From Chloroflexota bacterium (GTDB taxonomy: Bacteria > Chloroflexota > UBA6077 > FW602-bin22 > CADDYW01), in NCBI GenBank assembly GCA_021324795.1, contig JAJPIK010000081.1:1-38837 (forward strand): a stretch of DNA of 38,837 nucleotides. The letters run 5' to 3'. Position numbers and translations under genes: made by a program. Numbering within the stretch: position 1 is the stretch's first letter; each line of letters begins with the position of its first letter. The notes below the pieces were generated by a model, which was not told where the DNA came from, ran no database searches, and saw nothing but the letters and a program-made list of their open reading frames with translations. This document shows, piece after piece, positions 1-10,691 of the stretch.

Positions 1-106
1 GCGTCACTCCACGCTCGGCGACGCGACGCCCACCGAATACGAGACCCTTGCCAGGGAGGTGGTTATCGCCGAACATCACCCTGTCCACGAAACCGGATCA
101 AGCTCA
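1..106 (+). mobile_element. IS3-family element, right end (partial)
   Basis: The frame open from base 2 begins RHSTLGDATPTEYE, which matches the conserved C-terminal tail of IS3-family OrfB integrases. Bases 82-106 read TGTCCACGAAACCGGATCA followed by AGCTCA, which resembles the right terminal repeat of IS3 elements and ends in the CA dinucleotide typical of the family. Homology to a different transposase starts right after it. I read this as the right end of an IS3-like element inserted into an IS1182-like gene. The rest of the element lies outside the window, so the boundary cannot be proven. Confidence 0.55.
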
Positions 107-562
107 CTGGCGGTCTACTGCAAAGCCTGGCCGGTCCGCAATCGGCGGGGCTTTCCCAAGACCCAGTTTACTCTGGACTGGCAGAACCAGACGATCACCT
201 GTCCCCACGACGTCGTCATCCCCTTTCAGGCGGGCCACACCGTGCGCTTTCCTGAAGAAGAGTGCGCCTCCTGCCCGCTACGTGCGCGCTGCACGACCAG
301 CCTCCACGGCCACAGCGTGACGATCCATCCCGACGAACACCTCCTTGCCGAGTTACGCGAGCGCCAACAGACCTCCGTCGGACGGGCCAAGCTGCGCGAG
401 CGGATACAAGTCGAACACGCCCTCGCCCACCTCGGACACTGCCAAGGCGACCGCGCTCGCTATCGCGGTCTCCGCAAGAACCTCTTCGACTTGCGTCGCG
501 CCGCGGTCATTCATAACCTCCACGTCATCGCTCGCCTGCCTGACCAATCAGCGGCTGCCTAA
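107..562 (+). pseudogene. IS1182-like transposase, C-terminal remnant
   Basis: From about base 107 the protein carries the C-terminal half of an IS1182-type DDE transposase. Visible blocks are YCKAWPVRN, FPKTQFTLDW, the cysteine cluster CASCPLRARC, and the tail RARYRGLRKNLFDLRR with HNLHVIARL. The N-terminal half is missing: upstream sequence in the same frame belongs to an IS3-like element. The reading frame stays open across the junction, so the ORF is a chimera open from base 2 to the TAA at 560-562. It cannot encode a complete transposase. The family assignment rests on the conserved tail. The 15 bases after the stop are followed by the CTAG target duplication of the next element. Confidence 0.75.
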
Positions 563-577
563 TTCCTGACCGATGTT

Positions 578-594
578 CTAGTTTTACAACGAGA
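578..594 (+). repeat. IS701-like element: left target duplication and terminal repeat
   Basis: CTAG at 578-581 is the target duplication, and TTTTACAACGAGA at 582-594 is the terminal inverted repeat. It is matched perfectly by TCTCGTTGTAAAA at 2272-2284. The TAA of the transposase (584-586 on the minus strand) lies inside this repeat. Confidence 0.85.
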
Positions 595-2284
595 CATTCT
601 CGCTGGATCGTTCAGCAAGCCGATTGAGGGTACGTTTGCGGTGGGAGCGGTACGCGGCGGCTTTGCGGCGGCGCTGGTAGGCGAGCAGGGCCAGCGCCGC
701 GTTGGCGTCGAAGAGGGGCTGCGGGAGGATCGCGCGTAAGAGCATGCAAATCTCGGCCAGGCTGAATCCCTTGAGGAGCGGCGGGATCGTGTTGGGATCC
801 ACCCGGCGGGTCGTCGGCCAGGCGCGGGCCTGGTCGGTATCCAGTCCGACCGAGATGGCGTTCGGCTGCTGCATGGTCCCCCTCTCGCTGGTTCAGCCGC
901 CGTTGCAGCCGGACCAGGAAGTGGTGAGCCAGGATCACCATGGTCATGTGGTGGTGCCAGCCCCGCCAGAAGCGCAACTCGTCGTGGTCCATGCCCAGTT
1001 CGCCGTTGCCCTCGGCAAAGCACGCCTCGATCGGCCAGCGCATCCCCCTCACCCGCACCAACGCGGCCAGCGGCGTCTCGGTCGGCGCGCAACTGAGATA
1101 GACCTTCAATTCCGGCTCATCCGTCGGCCCGTCGACCTTGCGACGGAAGAGCACCCAAACCTCCGGACCCGGCAGCTTGTCCCGAACGGCCACGGCACGC
1201 ACCGCCGCGAAGTCAGCAGCCAGCGGCCCCTTGCTGCCTTCGAGCACCCGATAGCGCTGCCAGTGCGCGGGCGGGATCTGCGCGGCATAGGCATCCAGAG
1301 CCACCTTCGCCGGGCTCGTCGGGGCCAGTCGCTCGCGCTGGGGAACCGGGCCTTTGCGCGACGGCTTCTGCGGCGGGATCCAGCGGGCCGGACGCGTGCG
1401 GGGCGTCTGCCCATCGGGTTCGACCAGCGGCCAGACCTGCGTGTCGCGCGGGACCTCGGCCAGATACCACAGCCCCGTCGTGGCGAACCGGTCGAGCGTG
1501 GCGGGGTCGTCGCCGTAGCCCTCGTCACAGACCACCCAGCGCGCCCGCACGGTGTCCTCCGCCGCGACCCGCTCGACCAACTCGGCCGCCAGTTCGTGCT
1601 TCGTCCGAAACGGGGTGTCGGCGGGAATCCGCGCGGCCTGCCAGCGCGCCCGATACTCGGGCGTAAACCAGCAGGACGGCAGATACAACCGCCGATCCAA
1701 GAGCGTGTAGCCTTTCCGACTGGCGTAGCCCAGGAACACGCCGGCCGGGCAGTTGTCCTTCTTGCCGGTGTGCCCGCACCATTGGCGCGCCACCCCCGCC
1801 GAGTGGCTCCCCTGCTTGGGGAAGTCGCTGCCGTCGATGATCAGCACCCCGTCCTCTTCCCCGAGGCTCGCGTCGACCAGGCGCCGATGCTTGGCCAGGA
1901 TCACCTCATCATCCCAGCCACCCTCGCCGACGAATTGCTGAAGGGCACGCACCGTTCGCGCGGCCGCTTCGTCCGCGCCGAACAGGCGCAGGGCCATCGC
2001 CTCGATGTTCTTGCGCGGCACGGCGGCGGTGAGCAGGCCGCGCAGATAGATCTTGGCCCAGCCGCGCTGCTCGTAGCGCTTGAACAAAGGCGCGAACTCG
2101 TGATGGTAAGCGGCGAGTTCGTCCGCGAGGTCGGCGACATCGCCAGCCGTGAGCGTGCGCTCCGACGGCACGTCATCAATCAGATCGGCAGGAGGAGGCA
2201 GGAGCGGAAACACGATTGCGCAGGGTCCTTTCCACAGAAACTACTAACAGCGTACCATATCCCGACCCATCTCTCGTTGTAAAA
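582..2284 (-). mobile_element. IS701-like insertion sequence, 1703 bp
   Basis: The element is bounded by 13-bp perfect terminal inverted repeats and flanked by CTAG on both sides. CTAG fits the YTAR target duplication known for the IS701 family. It carries one transposase gene on the minus strand covering almost the full length. The clean duplication indicates insertion without later end rearrangement, probably fairly recent. The transposase frame is broken once, so this copy may be inactive unless a frameshift restores it. It sits next to two other IS remnants, which marks the site as an IS hot spot. Confidence 0.88.
584..2213 (-). pseudogene. IS701-family DDE transposase, one frameshift
   Basis: Starting at the GTG at 2213, the protein has the IS701-type N-terminal region and DDE core, with IIDGSDFPKQG, CDEGYGDDP and a late RWPIEACFAEGNGELGMDHDE block. 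After about residue 440 the initial frame turns into low-quality arginine/proline-rich sequence ending at 612. The genuine C-terminus, with LFDANAALALLAYQRRR and AAYRSHRKR, is in the +1 frame and ends at 584 inside the terminal repeat. The switch falls at a run of five G (minus strand) near 883-892. Deleting one G restores a continuous product of about 542 residues. Decay, sequencing error and programmed frameshifting are all possible. Confidence 0.8.
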
Positions 2285-2288
2285 CTAG
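2272..2288 (+). repeat. IS701-like element: right terminal repeat and target duplication
   Basis: TCTCGTTGTAAAA at 2272-2284 is the reverse complement of the left end. CTAG at 2285-2288 repeats the CTAG at 578-581. This pair fixes the element boundaries. Confidence 0.85.
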
Positions 2289-2299
2289 CCGGCGCGGCG

Positions 2300-2428
2300 A
2301 TGATCGTGTGTCCAATTTGTGGGTCGATGAAGGAAAACAATACCGCACATTGCCAGAAGCTCCCATGCGCCTTAGTGCTAGTTTGCTTGGATAGACGAGG
2401 TCTTCGCTTCGTGTCACTTGGCAGGTAG
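2300..2428 (+). other. possible zinc-ribbon gene fragment
   Basis: An ATG at 2300, 12 bases beyond the IS701 duplication, opens a 42-codon frame starting MIVCPICGSMKENNTAHCQK. CPxCG followed by HCQK looks like the first half of the N-terminal zinc ribbons that begin many bacterial membrane proteins (CPxCG...FCxxCG). The second CxxC is degenerate and the frame soon stops, so this is at best a remnant. Nothing else is recognisable between the IS and the folate gene apart from the leader described separately. Confidence 0.2.
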
Positions 2429-2465
2429 CTTCCGCGTGAACACAATCATCTCTGACCCATCAGTG

Positions 2466-2508
2466 TAAAATAAGTGAAAGTACCATGGCGACAGTCGGTG
2501 GTGTCGCC
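2466..2508 (+). promoter_or_regulatory. possible promoter -10 and leader hairpin before the metH-metF fusion
   Basis: TAAAAT at 2466-2471 could be a -10 box, but no convincing -35 is visible. Just downstream, GGCGACA (2487-2493) pairs with TGTCGCC (2502-2508) around an 8-base loop. No recognisable SAM or B12 riboswitch consensus was found. This is weak evidence for the leader of the downstream gene. Confidence 0.2.
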
Positions 2509-2549
2509 GCAGTAAGGAAGTCGCAGCCCGGATTCCTGTTGGAGTGGCC

Positions 2550-4406
2550 ATGGAACATCCGTTTTTGGCTCGATTACGCAGCGGGCCATTGCTAGCCGAT
2601 GGCGCAATGGGCACCGAGCTATTTGCTCGTGGCATTCACGCCGATCAATGCGTTGACGCGGTCAATCTGACCCGTCCCGATCTCGTGCAACAGATTCACC
2701 AGGACTACATCGCCGCGGGCTCCGAGCTGATCGAGACCAATACCTTTGGTGCGAATCCCTTTCGCCTCGCCCAGTTTGGACTCGCCGATCGCACGCGTGA
2801 GATCAACCGTCGGGGCGCCGAGATCGCCCGCGAGGCGCGCGAGACGATGGGCGAGCCCGTGTTTATTGCCGGGGCGATTGGCCCGTCCGGCGCGCTTTTC
2901 GAGCCACTTGGCTCGGTTAGGTACGCGGACGTCGCCGAGGGGGTTAAAGGCCAGATCGACGCCCTCACCGAACGGGGGGTCGATGTGCTCCTCTTCGAAA
3001 CGTTTACTGACCTGAACGAGCTCGTCGCGGTCGTCGAAACGGCACAGCGGCTAGGCGATCTTCCGATCATTGCCCAAATGAGCTTTCGCGACAATCTACA
3101 CACTGCCTCCGGTCACGACGTTTTCCAGGTGCTCGATGCCCTCGATCAGCTCAAGGTGCCGGTTGTTGGGATTAACTGTGGCGAAGGTCCCCAGCAAGCA
3201 TTGGAGCTGGTGGAAGCATTTGGCCAAGATCACCGCCTGATCAGCGTGATGCCCAACGCCGGTTATCCGACGAGGATCGGCGGCCGTATTGCCTACCTCG
3301 CGACATCGGAATACTTTGCCCGCTTCGCCCGTGAGGCTGTCGATTCGGGAGCGACGATCGTCGGCGGTTGCTGCGGAACCACTCCCGCCCACATCCAGGC
3401 GATGCGAGCAGCAATTCCGCGCGAGGTTTCGCGCCCTGCGCCAGTCGTCTCAGCCCGGCCACGCCCCGTGCCGGTCGCCGCGTCTCTGTCGAGCGAACCG
3501 GAGACGAACTTCGCGGCAAAGCTCAAGCGCAATGATTTTGTGATCAGCGTGGAGATCGACCCTCCGAAAGGCTCGAACCCGAGTAAGGCGATTCGGGGAG
3601 CCGCCCAGCTCAAGGAAGCCGGCGTCGATTTGATCAACGTCGGCGATAGTCCCATGGCGAAAGTTCGCATGAGCGCCGTCGGCTTGGCCTTGCTGATTCA
3701 ACAGCAGCTTGGTCTGGAGACGCTGATCCACTTCACCAGCCGAGATCGTAACTTGATGGCGCTACAGTCCGACTTGCTCGGTCTCCACGCATTGGGGATC
3801 CGCCACGTGCTGGGCCTGACCGGCGACCCACCGCGTTCCAACACGAGCCCTCCGGTAACTGCGGTGTGGGACGTCGACGCGATTGGTCTGGTTGGGATCA
3901 TGCATCGACTCAATCAGGGCGTCGACCTCACCGGCACCTCGATCGGTCGACCGACGCATTTTCTCATTGGCTGTGCGGTCAGCCCGAACGCCGACGACAT
4001 CGGCCACGAGCTTGATCGCCTCAAGCAAAAGATCGACGCGGGCGCTCACTTCGTCATGTCCCAGCCCTTATTCTCGGTTGAGCAATTCGAGCGTTTTCAA
4101 GAGAAAGCAGGACCATTGCCGATACCCTTCATTCTTGGTATTCTTCCTCTCGAGAGCTTCCGTCAAGCGGAATTCCTCCACAATGAAGTTCCGGGGTTTG
4201 ACATTCCCCAAGACGTGCGCGACACGCTCAGCCATGCCGGTGATCATGCTGGGGAGGAGGGCCTTCGTCTGGCAGACGAGCTTGTCGAGAAAGTACGTTC
4301 CGAGGTATCTGGAATCTACGTTATTACGTCATATGGTCGCTACGACGCGGCGATCGCCTTGACCCGCAAGCTTGCCAACCGGCCACTTGCTCAGGAGGAA
4401 TCGTGA
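2550..4406 (+). CDS. bifunctional homocysteine S-methyltransferase / 5,10-methylenetetrahydrofolate reductase
   Basis: This 618-residue protein fuses two enzymes of one-carbon metabolism, as in B. subtilis YitJ. Residues 1-290 form a homocysteine S-methyltransferase barrel (DGAMGTEL at 18-24, ETNTFGANP at 62-70) with zinc-binding cysteines Cys210 in GINCGEG and Cys274/Cys275 in GGCCGTTP. A proline-rich linker (about 291-320) leads to a FAD-dependent methylenetetrahydrofolate reductase domain from about 327 (SVEIDPPKG, HFTSRDRN, LGLTGDPP). It should reduce methylene-THF and methylate homocysteine to methionine. I chose ATG at 2550 because GGAG at 2541-2544 is spaced for it; a GTG at 2544 would overlap that site. 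The stop overlaps the next gene by GTGA. Confidence 0.9.
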   Translation: MEHPFLARLRSGPLLADGAMGTELFARGIHADQCVDAVNLTRPDLVQQIHQDYIAAGSELIETNTFGANPFRLAQFGLADRTREINRRGAEIAREARETMGEPVFIAGAIGPSGALFEPLGSVRYADVAEGVKGQIDALTERGVDVLLFETFTDLNELVAVVETAQRLGDLPIIAQMSFRDNLHTASGHDVFQVLDALDQLKVPVVGINCGEGPQQALELVEAFGQDHRLISVMPNAGYPTRIGGRIAYLATSEYFARFAREAVDSGATIVGGCCGTTPAHIQAMRAAIPREVSRPAPVVSARPRPVPVAASLSSEPETNFAAKLKRNDFVISVEIDPPKGSNPSKAIRGAAQLKEAGVDLINVGDSPMAKVRMSAVGLALLIQQQLGLETLIHFTSRDRNLMALQSDLLGLHALGIRHVLGLTGDPPRSNTSPPVTAVWDVDAIGLVGIMHRLNQGVDLTGTSIGRPTHFLIGCAVSPNADDIGHELDRLKQKIDAGAHFVMSQPLFSVEQFERFQEKAGPLPIPFILGILPLESFRQAEFLHNEVPGFDIPQDVRDTLSHAGDHAGEEGLRLADELVEKVRSEVSGIYVITSYGRYDAAIALTRKLANRPLAQEES

Positions 4407-4789
4407 TTGGCGGTCCCAACCTCCCGGACGATCAGCGGCTGCCGCCCGAGCCAATTGACTACGAATCTGCCGTCCGTAACATCTTACGTAAGCGCCGGCA
4501 ACGAAAAATTCCAACCTTTCTGCGGCGGCTGGATCCCCGTCCAACCTCGCCCGGCCAGGTTCTCCTGGTTGGACTCGTCCTGGCAGTAGCCGGCTCCTTC
4601 ATTCCGGCACTGCACCTTGTCCTGTTTATCGGCCTTGCCTTGCTCGTCATCGGCTTCCTCAGTGGCCTGGTTCAACCCCAAGGCCGTACGGTCACCTGGC
4701 GAAATCGCAACATCGAGTTACCACCGCGAAAGCGATGGAGCCACCGTCTCTATTGGATTCTCTACCGGCACTCGGGGCCGCCGGCTTGA
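4403..4789 (+). CDS. small membrane protein of unknown function
   Basis: This 128-residue protein starts at GTG overlapping the TGA of the methyltransferase/reductase gene, with AGGAGGA upstream, so the two are translationally coupled. Residues 1-50 are hydrophilic and strongly basic (LRKRRQRK at 28-35). Two hydrophobic helices follow at about 52-70 and 72-90 with almost no loop, forming a hairpin. The tail is basic (RKRWSHR at 109-115). The family is not recognised. The coupling suggests co-expression with the folate enzyme but gives no function. The gene runs towards nuoN, with a strong hairpin between them. Confidence 0.65.
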   Translation: MIGGPNLPDDQRLPPEPIDYESAVRNILRKRRQRKIPTFLRRLDPRPTSPGQVLLVGLVLAVAGSFIPALHLVLFIGLALLVIGFLSGLVQPQGRTVTWRNRNIELPPRKRWSHRLYWILYRHSGPPA

Positions 4790-4896
4790 GCATGCTGGTC
4801 CCCGAAACAAGAACGGATCCTGACGCTCTGCTCAGGATGGCAGTCAACATGAGCTCGACCGTCCTGATGAACCGGACGTCCCAACTGTTAGGTAGT

Positions 4897-4935
4897 CCTC
4901 ACCCTGCCCCTCTAGGGGAGAGGGGCAGGGTGAGG
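4897..4935. terminator. 17-bp perfect hairpin between convergent genes
   Basis: Bases 4897-4913 pair perfectly with 4919-4935 around a 5-base loop. The hairpin lies between the stop of the small membrane protein (+) and the stop of nuoN (-), where a bidirectional terminator is expected. No T-tract follows on either strand, so it may act by blocking RNA ends, or be a dispersed palindromic repeat. Its 11-mer GCAGGGTGAGG recurs at 16455-16465. Confidence 0.6.
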
Positions 4936-4958
4936 CTTGAAGCGGTTCGGCCTCTTTC

Positions 4959-6413
4959 CTAGCGCAGCGCCAGCGTCGCTTGCGCGGGATTTAGCGGGAA
5001 GGTCGGCAGAATGCCCATCTGCAACGTGAAGAGGACAGCGACGATAAGAATCAAGACGAGCGACGCGGGTACCCGGATCGAGGGCGCCCCTTCGCTGGCT
5101 GGCCGCATGTACATCGCAACGACGACCTTGAGGTAGTAGAACGTCGCGACGATGCTCGTCAACACGCCGATGATCGCGAGATTCAAATAACCTGCTTGAA
5201 TCGCCGCGCTGAAGACGTAAAGCTTGGCCATGAAGCCCGCCGTTGGCGGAATGCCGGCAAGTGACAGCAGAAATATCGCCATGAGCCCGGCTAGCAGCGG
5301 ATTGCGACTGGCCAGACCATTAAAGTCAGTAATGTTCGTATTCTCGTCAGTTTGGCCACTCAATGCTTGGACGACGCCAAAGGCGCCAATGTTCATCGCG
5401 GCGTAGGCGGCGACGTAAAACATCAAGGCGCTACGACCGGCCGGTCCGGTCGCGATCACGGCGATGAGCATGTAACCAGCTTGCGCGATGCTCGAATATG
5501 CCAGCATCCGCTTGACGTTACGCTGGGTCACCGCGGCAAAGTTGCCAAGGATCATGCTCAGGACCGCGAGGGCCCAGAGAATGCTGACCCAATCACCGCG
5601 CACCGATGGCAGTGCCTCGGTCAGCACGCGCAGCAACGCCCCGAAGACCGCGGCTTTTGTCCCGACCGACATAAACGCGGTAATCGAAGTCGGCGCTCCT
5701 TGGTAAACATCAGGCGTCCACATGTGGAAAGGCACGAATGATAGCTTGAACCCAAATCCGACGAGGATCAAGCCGCAGGCGGCCAAGAGTAAGGGATTGG
5801 CGAGCAAGCCCTGATTGGTCAAGGCTTGCTCGATAGCGCTGAACTGGGTCGATCCGGTCGCCCCATACACCAGCGCGGTTCCGTACACGAGAAAACCGAG
5901 TGAGAAGGAACCGAGCAAGAAGTACTTCAACGCGGCCTCTTCCGAGGTCCAGCGGTCCCGGGCGTAACCAGTTAGAACGTACAGTGAGATCGAGAGAACT
6001 TCGAGTCCGATCAGCAAGACAATCAGGTCCCGGCTCATCGCCAGGATCAGCATGCCTGCCCCGGTGAAGAGTAGGAGCGAGTAATACTCGCCCGGGCTGA
6101 AACCTTCGCGTTGAACGAACTCGGTCGACAGGACGATCGTCATTGCAACGATCCCCAGAGATAGGACCCCAAAAAAGACGAAGTAGCTATCGGCAACAAC
6201 TAGGCCGCTGAATGCCGAACGGTCCTGGCCCCAAAGAGAAATCGTCGCGATCAGCGCCGCCAGTACCCCAATCAGAGAGATCGCTGACAAGACGTCGCTC
6301 TGCTGGTGCTTGACGAAGAGCCCCGTAATCAGCACAACCATTGCCGCGACCGATACGACGATCACTGGCAAGATAGCCAGCGTGTCAATTGGGGGCGGTT
6401 GAATTATTGGCAT
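4959..6413 (-). CDS. nuoN: NADH-quinone oxidoreductase subunit N
   Basis: NuoN is one of three antiporter-like proton-pumping subunits in the membrane arm of complex I. The 484-residue product is almost wholly hydrophobic, about 14 helices. It has the conserved helix glutamate in LIGLEVLSISLYVL and the Lys/Pro block KLSFVPFHMWTPDVYQGAP. I place the start at the ATG at 6413, because AGGAGG lies 7 bases upstream; an in-frame ATG at 6431 lies before that site. The start overlaps the end of nuoM by 10 bases, so translation is coupled. It is the last gene of the operon. Confidence 0.95.
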   Translation of the reverse strand: MPIIQPPPIDTLAILPVIVVSVAAMVVLITGLFVKHQQSDVLSAISLIGVLAALIATISLWGQDRSAFSGLVVADSYFVFFGVLSLGIVAMTIVLSTEFVQREGFSPGEYYSLLLFTGAGMLILAMSRDLIVLLIGLEVLSISLYVLTGYARDRWTSEEAALKYFLLGSFSLGFLVYGTALVYGATGSTQFSAIEQALTNQGLLANPLLLAACGLILVGFGFKLSFVPFHMWTPDVYQGAPTSITAFMSVGTKAAVFGALLRVLTEALPSVRGDWVSILWALAVLSMILGNFAAVTQRNVKRMLAYSSIAQAGYMLIAVIATGPAGRSALMFYVAAYAAMNIGAFGVVQALSGQTDENTNITDFNGLASRNPLLAGLMAIFLLSLAGIPPTAGFMAKLYVFSAAIQAGYLNLAIIGVLTSIVATFYYLKVVVAMYMRPASEGAPSIRVPASLVLILIVAVLFTLQMGILPTFPLNPAQATLALR

Positions 6414-7960
6414 GGGATAGCCTCCTGGCATCGCGACATTACCACCAAGCCAACCTGGCTCGCCGGCACCACCTGGGCGGTCTGGACACTCGCGGTGATC
6501 CGATCCACGCTCGTTTCAAGGCTATTGAGCAAAGGTGCCGGATACACGCCAATCAAGATGATCAACGCGACGAGTGGAATCAGCGCAACAACTTCCCGTC
6601 CGGAGAGATCCGTCCCACTCAAGCTCGGTAAGACCGGTCCGTGCATCGCCTGTCGGAACATCGTGAAGAGATAAGTGGCTGCGATGACGATGCCGATCGC
6701 CGCGATGACTGCGTAGCCACGATTGGAGACGAAGGTACCGTACACGATGAGAAACTCGCCCACGAAGCCGTTCAGTCCCGGCAAGCCAACCGACGAAAGC
6801 ATCGAGACGAGCGCAAAGGAGCCAAGCACTGGCCATTTCGCGGCGACACCGCCAAGATTTTCGAATGACGTCGAGCCCGTCCGAGCGTAGATCATCGCCG
6901 CGATCAGGAATAGTGCGCCGGCCGAAATGCCGTGGTTGACCATCTGAACCACTGCACCTTCAACACTCTGGTGGGTCAGCGAGAAGATTCCCAGGACAAT
7001 GAAACCCAGGTGAGCGATACTGGAATACGCGACGACCAAGACGAAATCGCGCTGGACAAAGGCGCTTAACCCACCATAGATGATACCGACCAGTGCCAAC
7101 GCACTCAAGATCGGTGCCCAGGACGTGGCCGCGGCGGGGAAAAGCGGAATCGCGAATCGTAAGAAGCCGTAGGCTCCGACCTTGACCAGCATCGTGATCA
7201 GAACCATGGCACCGAGGGGCGCCTCACGATAAAGATCCGGTAGCCAGGTGTGCAACGGCCAGATGGGGACTTTGATCGCAAAGGCAAGGGTGAAGGCCAG
7301 GAACGGCCAGAGCTGGAGTCCGGCCGGAATTGGTGTACGAGCCAACGTCGCGACGTCGAAGGTCGGCGCACCACCCTGCTGAATATGAATGACATAGACG
7401 CCGATGATCCCGATCAGCATCAGCAGACTGCCCACGGCGGTATACAAGAAGAACTTGTAGGCCGCGTAGACCCGACGTGGGCCACCGCAAACTCCCACCA
7501 GCAGGTAGGCCGGAACGAGCATCGCCTCCCAGAAAGCGAAGAAGAGAATCAAGTCAAGTGAGACGAACGAGCCGATAACGCCGGCCTCGAGAAGCAGAAT
7601 GAATCCAGCGTATTCTTTGCCGCGATCGTTGTCCATGGCATTCCAGGAGCCGAGCACTGCGATGACCGTGAGGAACGTCGAGAGCAGCACCATCGCCAGG
7701 CTGATTCCATCAAGCCCCAGATGATACTGAATCCCGAGGCTCGGAACCCACGGTACCTGCTCGACGAATTGCGGACCGGTCGCGCCAACCTGGAATCCGA
7801 GGATCAAGCCCAATGAGACCACGAACTCGACGAGGCTGACCAAGAGCAGCCAGGTGCGATTAAGCAACGTCTCGGTGCGTGGGAAGAAGATAATCGGGAC
7901 TGCGCCGACAATGGGAATGACGATCAGTAAAGTGAGAATCGGAATGGATTGAAGATTCAC
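6404..7960 (-). CDS. nuoM: NADH-quinone oxidoreductase subunit M
   Basis: NuoM is the middle antiporter-like subunit of the complex I membrane arm. The 518-residue polytopic protein shows the key helix glutamate in FAFWEAMLVPAYLLVG and the lysine/proline block KVPIWPLHTWLPDLYREAP, both of which mark proton-channel residues in this family, plus a later NHGIS motif. It starts at GTG 7958-7960 with GAGGAGG seven bases upstream, directly after the nuoL stop with no gap. The C-terminus overlaps the nuoN start. The length is normal for the family. Confidence 0.95.
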   Translation of the reverse strand: MNLQSIPILTLLIVIPIVGAVPIIFFPRTETLLNRTWLLLVSLVEFVVSLGLILGFQVGATGPQFVEQVPWVPSLGIQYHLGLDGISLAMVLLSTFLTVIAVLGSWNAMDNDRGKEYAGFILLLEAGVIGSFVSLDLILFFAFWEAMLVPAYLLVGVCGGPRRVYAAYKFFLYTAVGSLLMLIGIIGVYVIHIQQGGAPTFDVATLARTPIPAGLQLWPFLAFTLAFAIKVPIWPLHTWLPDLYREAPLGAMVLITMLVKVGAYGFLRFAIPLFPAAATSWAPILSALALVGIIYGGLSAFVQRDFVLVVAYSSIAHLGFIVLGIFSLTHQSVEGAVVQMVNHGISAGALFLIAAMIYARTGSTSFENLGGVAAKWPVLGSFALVSMLSSVGLPGLNGFVGEFLIVYGTFVSNRGYAVIAAIGIVIAATYLFTMFRQAMHGPVLPSLSGTDLSGREVVALIPLVALIILIGVYPAPLLNSLETSVDRITASVQTAQVVPASQVGLVVMSRCQEAIPCQ

Positions 7961-9862
<1,902 letters not shown>

Positions 9863-9867
9863 TGCTC

Positions 9868-10173
9868 TCAGTCCTTCAAAAGGTGGACGTCGTCCACATC
9901 GATGTCGGCCCGCGCACGGAAGATTGAGACGATAATGCCAAGTCCGACGACCACCTCGGCTGCCGCGATCGTCATCACGAAGAACACGATCACCTGGCCA
10001 TTCAGTGACCCAAGATAACGAGCAAAGGAGACAAAGGTCAGGTTCGCCGCGTTCAACATGAGTTCAATCGACATGAACATAATCAGTGGATTTTTCCGAT
10101 AGAGAAAGCCAAAAACGCCAATGGTAAACAGTAAAGCGCTCAAGATCAGATAATGTGGTAACGGAGCGAGCAC
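9868..10173 (-). CDS. nuoK: NADH-quinone oxidoreductase subunit K
   Basis: NuoK is a three-helix membrane subunit forming part of the proton path next to NuoJ and NuoA. The 101-residue protein retains both buried glutamates, in [12 protein letters not shown] (helix 2) and [11 protein letters not shown] (helix 3). It starts at GTG 10171-10173 with GGGAGGA a few bases upstream, nine bases after nuoJ. Confidence 0.95.
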   Translation of the reverse strand: MLAPLPHYLILSALLFTIGVFGFLYRKNPLIMFMSIELMLNAANLTFVSFARYLGSLNGQVIVFFVMTIAAAEVVVGLGIIVSIFRARADIDVDDVHLLKD

Positions 10174-10182
10174 GATTCCTCC

Positions 10183-10689
10183 CTATAGTCGCCGTTTCGC
10201 CAAAACGGTCGCTCCGACGAGCGCGACGAGCAGCAGAATGGATGTGACTTCAAACGGAAATAGGAACTGGGTATAAAGCAACGTGCCGACGGCGTGGACA
10301 TTGTCGCCCCAATCAACTACGGGTGGCACCGCGGGCGACTTGATCACGCTGAAGACACCGGACAAGATGACCCCGCCGACTTCGAGCAAGAGAGCCACCG
10401 CCAAGATACCGGCGATCCAACCCTGACCAGCCAATTGATTGGGCGCCTCCTCGTGCGACGGATTGAGTAAGGTGATGACGAACAAGAACAAAACCATGAT
10501 CGCCCCTGCGTAGACGATCACCTGCACTACCGCCAGGAAGTCAGCATTCAAGCTGAGGTAAAGCAGCGCGACACAGAAGAGATTTGCGACCAGGAAGAGG
10601 GCGCTATGCACCGAATTGCGTGATAAGACCAGGCCAAGAGCACCTAGCAGCGCCACCACGGCGATGACGAAGAAAGCTACTAATCCCAT
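10183..10689 (-). CDS. nuoJ: NADH-quinone oxidoreductase subunit J
   Basis: NuoJ is a five-helix membrane subunit of complex I. The 168-residue product is hydrophobic throughout and has the typical early pattern SVHSALFLVANLFCVALLYL followed by FLAVVQVIVYAGAIMVLFLFV, the most conserved part of the family. It starts at ATG 10689, two bases after the nuoI stop, and is followed by nuoK after nine bases. Length and position are as expected. Confidence 0.94.
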   Translation of the reverse strand: MGLVAFFVIAVVALLGALGLVLSRNSVHSALFLVANLFCVALLYLSLNADFLAVVQVIVYAGAIMVLFLFVITLLNPSHEEAPNQLAGQGWIAGILAVALLLEVGGVILSGVFSVIKSPAVPPVVDWGDNVHAVGTLLYTQFLFPFEVTSILLLVALVGATVLAKRRL

Positions 10690-10691
10690 GC

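Noticed and set aside
702..2282. A 526-codon open frame on the plus strand opposite the IS701 transposase
   Set aside because: Antisense to a clear transposase gene. The translation is Arg/Pro/Gly-rich with no family features, a by-product of high GC content.
2289..2549. A SAM or cobalamin riboswitch before the methionine gene
   Set aside because: Only a 7-bp stem was found; no consensus core of either class could be recognised by eye.
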